From CAZFLM01 sp964519955 (lineage in GTDB: Bacteria; Armatimonadota; Chthonomonadetes; Chthonomonadales; CAJBBX01), in NCBI GenBank assembly GCA_964519955.1, contig CAZFLM010000015.1, positions 1 through 64,000 on the forward strand: a DNA stretch of 64,000 nucleotides, given 5' to 3'. Position 1 is the stretch's first letter, and every line of letters begins with the position of its first letter. Below, piece after piece: positions 25,468 to 32,526 of the stretch. The notes beneath the pieces are model-generated. The model worked only from the letters and a program-made list of their open reading frames with translations, was not told the origin of the DNA and ran no database searches. A program made the translations under genes and the position numbers.

Positions 25468-27366
25468 ATGAACTCGATCTGGCTCGTGATCGTGTCGCTC
25501 TCCGCGTTCGGGGTTGCCTACCGCTACTACGGCGCCTTCATGGCAGCCAAGGTCGCGTCGCTGGACGACTCGATCGCCACGCCCGCCAACCGGCTCAACG
25601 ACGGCGTCGACTACCATCCCACCAACCGCCTCGTCCTCTTCGGCCACCATTTCGCCGCGATCTCCGGTCCGGGGCCGCTCGTCGGGCCGGTGCTGGCGGC
25701 GCAGTGGGGCTACCTGCCCGGCTTCGCCTGGATCGTCGTCGGTGCGTGCCTGGCCGGCGCCGTGCACGACTTCGTCATCCTGCTCGCGTCCGTGCGCCAC
25801 GACGGCATGTCGCTGCCCGAGGTGGCCAAGGCGAACATCGGCGGGTTCTCCGGCGTCACCACGTCCATCGTTACCCTGTTCAGCGTGATCGCCATCCTTT
25901 CCTCGGTCAGCATCGTCGTGGTGAACGCCCTCAGCGAGAGCGCGTGGGGGATGTTCACCATCGTCGGCACGATCGTTGCCGCGCTCATCACCGGGCAGTG
26001 GATGTACAGGGTGCGGCCCGGGCGCGTGGCGGAGGCGTCGGCCATCGGCGTGACCATCGTGATGCTCGGCGTGATCTTCGGGGCGAACTTCGCGCACTCC
26101 GGCCTGGCGCACTGGCTCGTGTTCAGCAAGCCCACGCTCTCGCTGATGCTGCCCATCTATGCGGCCATCGCGTCGATCCTGCCCGTCTGGGTGCTGATGT
26201 GCCCGCGCGACTACCTGTCGAGCTACATGAAGATCGGCGTCATGGTCGTGCTGGCGGTGGGCATGATCGCGGCGCACCCGGTGCTCAAAATGCCGGCGGT
26301 GACCCCGTTCGTCGCGGGCGGCGGGCCCATCATCACCGGCAAGGTGTGGCCCTTCCTCTGCATCGTCATCATGTGCGGGGCCGTGTCGGGGTTCCACGCG
26401 CTCATCTCGACCGGCACCACGCCGAAGATGGTGAAGCGCGAGCGCGACCTGCTGCCCATCGGCTTCGGCGCGATGCTGGTGGAGGGCTTCGTCGCGGTGA
26501 TGGCGCTCGTGGCGGCCTGCTCGCTGCACCCCGGCGACTACTTCGCCATCAACGCGCCGCAGGACAAGCCCGCGCAGAAGGTGGCCTACGTGAAGTTCGT
26601 CGAGACCACCACGCTGAAGGGCTTCGACGTCCAGCCGAGCGCGCTGGCGGACCTGGAGGAGCGGACCAAGGAGAAGCTGGCGGGGCGCACCGGTGGCGCG
26701 GTGACGCTGGCGGTGGGCATGGCGCAGGTCTTCGCCGAGCTGCCCGGCATGAAGCAGCTCATGGCCTACTGGTACCACTTCGTCATCATGTTCGAGGCCC
26801 TGTTCATCCTGACGCTGCTCGAGACGGGCACCCGCGTGGCGCGGTTCGTGTTCCAGGAAACCGTGGCGCACTTCGTGAAGAGCGCCAAGCTCGGCAACAA
26901 GCCGAACTGGGCGATGAACGTGGCGATGAGCATCGCGACCTGCTTCTGCTGGGGCTACCTCCTCTACACCGGCTCGCTGAACGCCCTCTGGACCATCTTC
27001 GGCATCGCGAACCAGCTCCTCGCCGGCGTGGCGCTGGCAGTCGGCACCACATACCTCTTGCAGCACGCGAAGCGCCGCATCTACGCGCTGACCACCGCCA
27101 TCCCGTGCGCGTTCATGATGGCCACGACGTTCACCGCGGGGGTGGGGCGGCTCTTCGAGTGGCAGGACAAGATCCCGAAGCTCCGCGTCTCCGCGCCCAA
27201 AGAGGTCCTCCCGCAGCAGATCCTCGTCGTGATGACGGTGGTCATGCTCGGCCTCACCGTGGTCATCGTGTTCGAGGCGCTGCGTCGGTGGCGCGCCATC
27301 CTGAGCACGCCGGCGCAGCCGGGCGCCGCGCCGGTGCTGGAGGGCGAGGCCGCGCCGGGCGGGTAG
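25468..27366 (+). CDS. cstA: CstA-family carbon starvation / peptide or pyruvate transporter
   Basis: 632 aa with 16 or more hydrophobic helices. The N-terminus has AYRYYGAFMAAKV and the hallmark NRLVLFGHHFAAISGPGPLVGPVLAAQWGY region (HHFAAISGPGP), then VHDFVILLASVRHDG. Mid-protein SGFHALISTGTTPKM is also family-specific. CstA relatives import peptides or pyruvate during nutrient stress. The ATG at 25468 follows CAGGGGGG; upstream codons are shadow. It is somewhat shorter than E. coli CstA, mainly at the C-terminus. Stands alone; a repeat element follows it. Confidence 0.95.
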   Translation: MNSIWLVIVSLSAFGVAYRYYGAFMAAKVASLDDSIATPANRLNDGVDYHPTNRLVLFGHHFAAISGPGPLVGPVLAAQWGYLPGFAWIVVGACLAGAVHDFVILLASVRHDGMSLPEVAKANIGGFSGVTTSIVTLFSVIAILSSVSIVVVNALSESAWGMFTIVGTIVAALITGQWMYRVRPGRVAEASAIGVTIVMLGVIFGANFAHSGLAHWLVFSKPTLSLMLPIYAAIASILPVWVLMCPRDYLSSYMKIGVMVVLAVGMIAAHPVLKMPAVTPFVAGGGPIITGKVWPFLCIVIMCGAVSGFHALISTGTTPKMVKRERDLLPIGFGAMLVEGFVAVMALVAACSLHPGDYFAINAPQDKPAQKVAYVKFVETTTLKGFDVQPSALADLEERTKEKLAGRTGGAVTLAVGMAQVFAELPGMKQLMAYWYHFVIMFEALFILTLLETGTRVARFVFQETVAHFVKSAKLGNKPNWAMNVAMSIATCFCWGYLLYTGSLNALWTIFGIANQLLAGVALAVGTTYLLQHAKRRIYALTTAIPCAFMMATTFTAGVGRLFEWQDKIPKLRVSAPKEVLPQQILVVMTVVMLGLTVVIVFEALRRWRAILSTPAQPGAAPVLEGEAAPGG

Positions 27367-27383
27367 GGGGCTTACTGGGTCTC

Positions 27384-27496
27384 ACATGGATGGACAGGAT
27401 GAGGACCACCGTCCGATGGCAAGCCGATCTGCCTGGACGATCGTGGGTGCGCCGGCGGTCCGCGTTGATCGTGTCTATCCTGTCTATCCTGTGTGC
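27384..27496. repeat. Inverted-repeat-flanked intergenic element
   Basis: CACATGGATGGACAGGATGA (from 27384) and, on the other strand, CACACAGGATAGACAGGATA read back from 27495, form imperfect terminal inverted repeats around about 75 bp. The GGATRGACAGGAT core also repeats directly within the right arm. It resembles small non-autonomous elements found between genes in several deep-branching phyla. Confidence 0.5.
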
Positions 27497-27538
27497 CGAT
27501 ATGGGACAGCGCGAAGCGGACTCAGGCCCGGACCGGCC

Positions 27539-28207
27539 TCAGCGGAGATCGATGCGCCTGGTTAGCGGAACGGCGTCGTTCAGCTCGCGGACCAGCAGGT
27601 CCACATCGGTTGGCGGGGTTCCCTCGCAGCCGCCGTCGGTGTGGGCCTGTCGCGCGCGCTCCGCATTGCTCACGGCGGTAGGCACGCGGTCGAGGACGGC
27701 GTTGCCCGGCCTCCACGACTTGCCGTAGTCCGGCACGTGCTCCTTGAGCGCCCTGATCACCTCGTCTGCCGAGCCGAAGCGAGCGGTGGTGTACCGGAAG
27801 TGGTAGAGGGTCCAGACCTCGAATGCCGGGTCGGAGACGGCGTACCGGATGCCCTTGGGGAGCCCATGGGCCAGCGCTTGACGAGCGATCTCGCGCCGCT
27901 GATCGTGGGTCTGCTCCATATCGAAGACGACCCACACCTGATCGTAGGACACCGCGCGCCGGTCCTTCGCCCGCGCGTCGCGCAGTTCGAGCGCCCTCCG
28001 GGTGAGCGTCATCGGATCGGTGCCCTCGGCGTGCTCGATGTGGACGTGCGTCGTGGCCAATCGGAGGCGGTCGCGGAGCGCGAGGAGGTAGTTGGGCTCG
28101 GTCTTCTCGCCCTCGGTGACGATGAGGAAGGTGTCGCCGGACGCCTTCTGCGCCGGCCTGTGCCGTGCCAGCGACCGGCTGTCCTGCCGCCCGCCGGCCC
28201 CGCTCAC
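27539..28207 (-). CDS. RloB/AbiLii-like TOPRIM protein
   Basis: 222 aa. After a basic start, TFLIVTEGEKTEPNYLLALRD provides the first acidic TOPRIM motif (TEGE), YDQVWVVFDMEQTHD the second (FDME), and YAVSDPAFEVWTLYHF the later conserved segment of RloB-like proteins (SNPxFExWxLxHF in relatives). The GTG start at 28207 overlaps the upstream ATPase stop by 4 bp. RloB proteins pair with an AAA ATPase in anti-phage or restriction-linked loci (AbiL, RloAB). The family is predicted to be a nuclease; activity of this one is not shown. Confidence 0.88.
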   Translation of the reverse strand: MSGAGGRQDSRSLARHRPAQKASGDTFLIVTEGEKTEPNYLLALRDRLRLATTHVHIEHAEGTDPMTLTRRALELRDARAKDRRAVSYDQVWVVFDMEQTHDQRREIARQALAHGLPKGIRYAVSDPAFEVWTLYHFRYTTARFGSADEVIRALKEHVPDYGKSWRPGNAVLDRVPTAVSNAERARQAHTDGGCEGTPPTDVDLLVRELNDAVPLTRRIDLR

Positions 28208-29481
28208 AGCCTCAGCCCATCCGGAATGTAGGGGATGGCGCCGTAGCGCCCGGCCAGGTAGCCCTTCGCCAACGCCTCGTCCTTGCGCGGCTGGAAGTCT
28301 GTCAGCGGGTACAGCCGCGTCGCCCCGGCCTCGTTCTTCTCGGTGAACCACACCTGGTCGCGCCTGAGCAGCGTCTGGTCGAGGAGGATCGGGTTGTGCG
28401 TGGTGAGGATGACCTGGGCGGCACGCCAGTTGTGGGCATCGGAGTACGCCATCTTCAGCAGCTCGCGCACTAGCGCGGGATGTAAGCTGGTGTCCATCTC
28501 GTCAACGAGCAGCGTGTGTCCTCCCATCAGCGCGCTCAGCCATGGGCCAAGCAGTGCGAAGTAGCGCTGCGTCCCAGCCGACTCATCCTCGAAAGGCAGG
28601 GCGACTGGCTCGGCCCCCGCCACGTGGTGAGCGAGGCTTACGCGGAGTTCGAAGAGCCGATCGAAGAAGCCACTATCCGGGCGGAGCCAGGGATGCCTGG
28701 CGCGGGCTTCCACAGGGTCTGTGGGCTCCTTGGTGATGTCGGCGCGAGCCACGCTGAGGTCGGCCGCCCTCAACAAGGATGTCACCCTGCCGGCAAGCCC
28801 CTCGACGGTCAGCGCCGCGGCGGTTTGGAGCGTCCCGTCGCCGGTGCCTTCGTAAGGGTCGAGTAGCTCGAGCCGCTGCCTGAACCACGTGTACGCACCC
28901 ATCACCGCCGGCTCCGCGAACTGCGCGGCCACCGAGATGTACAGCGCGTTGGCGCGCGTCCTCTCACGTAACCCCGCTTGCGACCTAGCCGTACCCTTGC
29001 CGTCCTCCCACAGGTACCCGCCGGAGTTCTCGTCGTAGCGCCGATGATACCGTCGCTGCGGCAGCCCCTTTGGGTAGGCGGTCAGGTACTCCTCGACGAT
29101 GCGCTCGCGCGTCGCGGATACGCCGAAGACGTACCGCGTGCCCTCGGCGACGAAGGTGATCTCGAACTTGGAGGGGCGGTCGGCGGAGCAGTCGTCGAGC
29201 AGGAACGGCTGCGTTCCGGTCGGATCTCCGGGCTTCAGGTCTGTCGCGGAGCCCACCACCAGCTTGCGCAGGAACGCGATCGCCTGCAGCAGGTTGCTCT
29301 TGCCCGAGGCATTCGCGCCATAGATGGCCGCGCCCTTGAGCACCTTCACCTTCGAGATGCCCGGCAGCTTGGGCTCGATGACGCAGTGGGGCAGGTCCTT
29401 CACGTAGTTGCTGGCTACGAGGCTGAAGACCTGCTCCTCGCGGAACGATCTGAAGTTCCCCACCCGGAACTCGATGAGCAT
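28204..29481 (-). CDS. AAA_15/21-type ATPase of an AbiL-like defence pair (RloA/AbiLi-like)
   Basis: 425 aa, SMC-like ATPase. It opens with MLIEFRVGNFRSFREEQVFS, the typical start of OLD/RloA-type ATPases, and has Walker A YGANASGKSNLL, the signature region ESAGTQRYFALLG and Walker B HTLLVDEMDTSLHP with QVILTTHNPILLD after it. The partner TOPRIM-like gene follows with a GTGA overlap, the arrangement of AbiL/RloAB phage-defence modules in which the ATPase senses and the RloB protein cuts or blocks. A TATAAT box ends 6 nt before the ATG, so the mRNA may be leaderless. Confidence 0.9.
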   Translation of the reverse strand: MLIEFRVGNFRSFREEQVFSLVASNYVKDLPHCVIEPKLPGISKVKVLKGAAIYGANASGKSNLLQAIAFLRKLVVGSATDLKPGDPTGTQPFLLDDCSADRPSKFEITFVAEGTRYVFGVSATRERIVEEYLTAYPKGLPQRRYHRRYDENSGGYLWEDGKGTARSQAGLRERTRANALYISVAAQFAEPAVMGAYTWFRQRLELLDPYEGTGDGTLQTAAALTVEGLAGRVTSLLRAADLSVARADITKEPTDPVEARARHPWLRPDSGFFDRLFELRVSLAHHVAGAEPVALPFEDESAGTQRYFALLGPWLSALMGGHTLLVDEMDTSLHPALVRELLKMAYSDAHNWRAAQVILTTHNPILLDQTLLRRDQVWFTEKNEAGATRLYPLTDFQPRKDEALAKGYLAGRYGAIPYIPDGLRL

Positions 29482-29487
29482 AGGCCG

Positions 29488-29493
29488 ATTATA
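29488..29493 (-). promoter_or_regulatory. TATAAT -10 box abutting the defence ATPase start
   Basis: Consensus TATAAT on the minus strand, rare in this GC-rich sequence, ending 6 nt upstream of the ATG at 29481. Transcription would begin at or next to the start codon, giving a leaderless mRNA. There is no clear -35 and no ribosome-binding site. Confidence 0.5.
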
Positions 29494-29613
29494 GTGTCCT
29501 GTGCGCCGAAAGGGAAGGGGTATTTGCGGAAGATCCACAAATATCGACCTGTTCGCGCCTCGTTACCCGGCCTCTAGCGCATGCCCTAGCCGTTGCGCCG
29601 CCCCGCCCCCGCC

Positions 29614-30849
29614 TCACACCCCCGCCAGCGCCTGCTCCAGGTCGGCGATGAGGTCTTGCGGGTCCTCCAGGCCCACCGAGAGGCGGAAGATGCCGTCGCC
29701 GGCGTAGGCCCGCCAGGAGGCGAGTTGGGCGTCGTCGAGGTGGAAGGTGGTCTCCAGCAGGTCGTCGGTGCCCATGTAGAACACCAGCGACCGGTGGTGT
29801 CCGAGCGATACCGCGTAGTGGATCACCCGCAGCCGGTCGGCCAGCACGCGCGCGGCGGCGGGGCCACCGGCCACCTGGAACGTGATCATGCCGGAGAAGT
29901 TGCGCATCTGCCGGCGCGCCAGATCGTGCTGCGGGTGCGAGGGCAGGCCGGGGTACATCACGCGGCGGATGATCGGGTGCTTCTCCAGGTACTCGGCGAT
30001 CTGCAGGGCGTTCTCCTCGTGCGCTCGCATGCGCAGCGGGAAGGTCGCCAGCCCCCGCATGATGAGCCAGGCGTTGAACGGGCTGAGGATGCCGCCCATG
30101 CGCAGCGCCGTCTTCCGGCGGATGCCGCGCAGCAGCTCCTCCGACCCGAGCAGCGCGCCGCCCAGCGCGTCGCCGTGGCCGCCGAGGTACTTGGTCAGCG
30201 AGTGGACGACGATGTCCGCCCCGAGTTCGGCGGGCCGCGTCGCCGCCGGCGTGGCGAACGTGGAATCGACCGACAGCAGCGCGCCGCCCTCGTGCGCGAT
30301 CTGGGCGGCGGCCGCGATGTCCGTGAGGCGCAGGAGCGGGTTGCACGGGGTCTCGATGTGCACCAGCCGTGTGCGCGGGGTGAGCGCGCGGCGGATGTTC
30401 TCGGGCTCGGAGGTGTCGACCCGCGTGACCGTGATGCCGAGGTCCGGCAGCAGCTCGTTGGCGCTCTCCGACAGGCCGGCGTAGGTCACGTCGCTGATGA
30501 CGGCATGGTCGCCGGCCTTCAGCGTGTCGAACAGCAGCGCGTAGAGCGCCGCCATGCCGCTGCCGAACGCCACGCACGTTTCGGCTCCCTCCAGCGCGGC
30601 CAGCTTCTGCTCCAGTTGGCCCACCGTCGGGTTGCCCCAGCGGGTGTAGACCCAGCACGGCTCCTCGCCCATGGCCTGCGCCGAGAACGCCGCGCCGGCG
30701 TCGACGGTGAACGTGGTCGACATGACGAGGTTGGGCGACGACGCGTGGGTGACGGGGTCCGGCCCCTCTCCCGCGTGGACCGCCACCGTGCGCATCCCGT
30801 ACGCCCGCCCATCGCTCGAGTGACTGCCGAACTCGCTACCTGCGTCCAT
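29614..30849 (-). CDS. Trans-sulfuration family PLP enzyme (cystathionine synthase/lyase type)
   Basis: 411 aa, Cys/Met metabolism PLP-dependent enzyme. Visible are the YTRWGNPT motif near the active-site Tyr, AFGSGMAALYALL, the stacking/phosphate region ISDVTYAGL, VDSTFATPAA with the PLP-binding Asp, and the Schiff-base lysine in HSLTKYLGGHGD. It could be a methionine gamma-lyase, cystathionine gamma-synthase or gamma-lyase; sequence alone does not settle which. The ATG at 30849 gives a short non-conserved leader before the conserved AVHAGEGPDP. The EamA gene 26 bp upstream is on the same strand and may be co-transcribed. Confidence 0.9.
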   Translation of the reverse strand: MDAGSEFGSHSSDGRAYGMRTVAVHAGEGPDPVTHASSPNLVMSTTFTVDAGAAFSAQAMGEEPCWVYTRWGNPTVGQLEQKLAALEGAETCVAFGSGMAALYALLFDTLKAGDHAVISDVTYAGLSESANELLPDLGITVTRVDTSEPENIRRALTPRTRLVHIETPCNPLLRLTDIAAAAQIAHEGGALLSVDSTFATPAATRPAELGADIVVHSLTKYLGGHGDALGGALLGSEELLRGIRRKTALRMGGILSPFNAWLIMRGLATFPLRMRAHEENALQIAEYLEKHPIIRRVMYPGLPSHPQHDLARRQMRNFSGMITFQVAGGPAAARVLADRLRVIHYAVSLGHHRSLVFYMGTDDLLETTFHLDDAQLASWRAYAGDGIFRLSVGLEDPQDLIADLEQALAGV

Positions 30850-30875
30850 CGCTCAGCCTCCAGTTGGTGCCGTCG

Positions 30876-31346
30876 CTACCCCGCCTTCTCCACCGAATGC
30901 CCGAACCGCCCCGCCAGTCCCGCCTGCACCGTCGGCAGCGTCAGCAGCACGCCCGCCAGGATCAGCACGATGCCCAGCACGCTCAACTTCGTCACCTTTT
31001 CGTGCAGGAACACGACGCCCAGGAGCGCGGCCAGCACGAAGCTCAGCTTATCGATGGGCGCCACCGCGGAGATGGGCCCGGCCTTCAGCGCGGCGAAGTA
31101 GCAGAGCCACGAGAGGCCGGTCGCCACGCCGGAGAGCACCAGAAACACCCACGTCTTCGTGCCGATGCCACCCACGTGGTGCATCTCGCCGCGCGCCGCC
31201 ACGATCGCCACCGCGAACACGACGATCACCACCGTCCGGATCATCGTCGCCACGTTCGACGGCACGCCCTCGACGCCGATCTTCGCCAGCAGCGCCGTCA
31301 GCCCCGCGAACACCGCCGATAACGCCGCATACCCCGCCCATCCCAT
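30876..31346 (-). CDS. Short EamA-family membrane transporter
   Basis: 156 aa with five hydrophobic helices and one EamA repeat (ALSAVFAGLTALLAKIGVEG, APIDKLSFVLAALLGVVFLHE, VLGIVLILAGVLLTL). Single-repeat 5-TM forms of about 140-150 aa are a regular branch of the family and act as dimers, so this need not be a fragment. It lies just upstream of the PLP enzyme on the same strand, suggesting export or import of an amino acid or related metabolite, which is inference. Confidence 0.85.
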   Translation of the reverse strand: MGWAGYAALSAVFAGLTALLAKIGVEGVPSNVATMIRTVVIVVFAVAIVAARGEMHHVGGIGTKTWVFLVLSGVATGLSWLCYFAALKAGPISAVAPIDKLSFVLAALLGVVFLHEKVTKLSVLGIVLILAGVLLTLPTVQAGLAGRFGHSVEKAG

Positions 31347-31458
31347 GTCGCGTACCCTCCGATCACCTTGCTTGCCTGTTCATTCTACACGGTCGGCCGC
31401 ATTCGGTCACCTGCCACCATGGCCCGCCGGTCCGCTCGACCTCGGCGGCCGTTGAGGG

Positions 31459-31487
31459 TTGACGCTCCGTCGCCGCCCTGCTAGAAT
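31459..31487 (+). promoter_or_regulatory. Sigma-70-type promoter of the lipoprotein operon
   Basis: TTGACG (31459-31464), 17-bp spacer, TAGAAT (31482-31487), 63 bp before the ATG at 31550. It is the best consensus promoter seen in the window. Confidence 0.65.
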
Positions 31488-31549
31488 GCGGGCGGTCGAT
31501 TGCCTCAGAGTTGCCGACGTCCCTCACCCCCAGACGGAAGGAGCCGGAC

Positions 31550-32515
31550 ATGCGCAGACTGCTCGAGACGCGATCCCCAGTGGGCCTCGTCGTTGCACTT
31601 GCTCTCTCTATCCTACTGCCGGGCTGCGGAGGAGGAGGTGGCGCGCCCCAGGCGGCCCCCATCTCCCTCACCATCGACTGGCCCGCCCGCACCCGTGACC
31701 TCAACGCTCCGTCCTCGGCGCTGTCCGCGGTGGTGACGCTCGAGGGCGCGAGACCCGGTGGCGGCGACTTCGTGTGGGTGATCCCGCGCAGGTCCGCGCC
31801 GGCGGCGTACAGCGAGTCCTACACATCTACCAGCCTGGCGACGCTCGGCGTCCACGACGTCTGGGTGAGCTTCTGCGCTCTGTCGGACGGTACCGGCTCC
31901 GTGGTGGGTGTCGCCGTCGGCAGCGTGGACGTCGGCTCCGGCATGAGCCTCGGCAACCTCACCACCGAGGGCACGGTCGCCGCGGTCCGGTTGGCATCCG
32001 GGCAGACCGTCGACGTGGGGCAGACCAAGGACCTGGCGTTCTCGTGCCGCGACAAGGCAGGCGACCTCATCGTGGTGTCGCCTGGCGCGGCCGCCCTGTC
32101 CATCGTCAGCGGATCGGCCTGCCTGCAGGCGCTGACGGGACCGGCCGTGAAGGGCCTCGCGCCGGGATCGGCCGACGTCGCGCTCACTGTGGACGGTGTC
32201 ACCAGCGGCCAGCAGACGGTGGCCGTCGCCTCCGACACCACCGTGGCCGTGACCCCGACGAGCTACACGATGCCGGTTGGCGGCACGCACACGTTCGCGG
32301 CCACGGTAACCGGGTCTACCTCGACCAATGGGTCCGTCATCTGGAGCGTCCAGGAGGGGGCATCCGGCGGAGCCGTCGACGCCGCCGGCGTGTACACGGC
32401 GCCTGCCCATCGCGGCGTCTACCACGTCGTGGCGACCAGCGTCTACGACACCAGCAAGAGCAAGTCCGCCACGGTCACCGTTCAGTCCGGCGACATCAGC
32501 GGAACCATCAACTAG
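31550..32515 (+). CDS. Ig-like domain lipoprotein
   Basis: 321 aa. Signal peptide GLVVALALSILLPGC with lipidation Cys, then a Gly linker (GGGGG). The body is beta-rich and has at least two Big_2-like modules: TVAAVRLASGQTVDVGQTKD through AVKGLAPGSADVALTVDG, and VAVTPTSYTMPVGGTHTF through GVYTAPAHRGVYHVVATS. Such domains bind surface or extracellular partners. The ATG at 31550 follows GGAAGGAG. The next gene starts 12 bp downstream after its own AGGAGGAG, so both lipoproteins form an operon under the promoter at 31459. Confidence 0.82.
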   Translation: MRRLLETRSPVGLVVALALSILLPGCGGGGGAPQAAPISLTIDWPARTRDLNAPSSALSAVVTLEGARPGGGDFVWVIPRRSAPAAYSESYTSTSLATLGVHDVWVSFCALSDGTGSVVGVAVGSVDVGSGMSLGNLTTEGTVAAVRLASGQTVDVGQTKDLAFSCRDKAGDLIVVSPGAAALSIVSGSACLQALTGPAVKGLAPGSADVALTVDGVTSGQQTVAVASDTTVAVTPTSYTMPVGGTHTFAATVTGSTSTNGSVIWSVQEGASGGAVDAAGVYTAPAHRGVYHVVATSVYDTSKSKSATVTVQSGDISGTIN

Positions 32516-32526
32516 GAGGAGCGGCG

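Noticed and set aside
22642..27066. A 1474-codon open frame on the minus strand
   Set aside because: Only the last 358 codons (22642-23718) look like a protein. The rest is antisense to cstA and the sigma fusion and has the His/Arg/Gly/Glu-rich composition of a GC shadow.
30876..31346. EamA gene as a truncated pseudogene
   Set aside because: Single-repeat 5-TM EamA proteins of this length are a known normal form.
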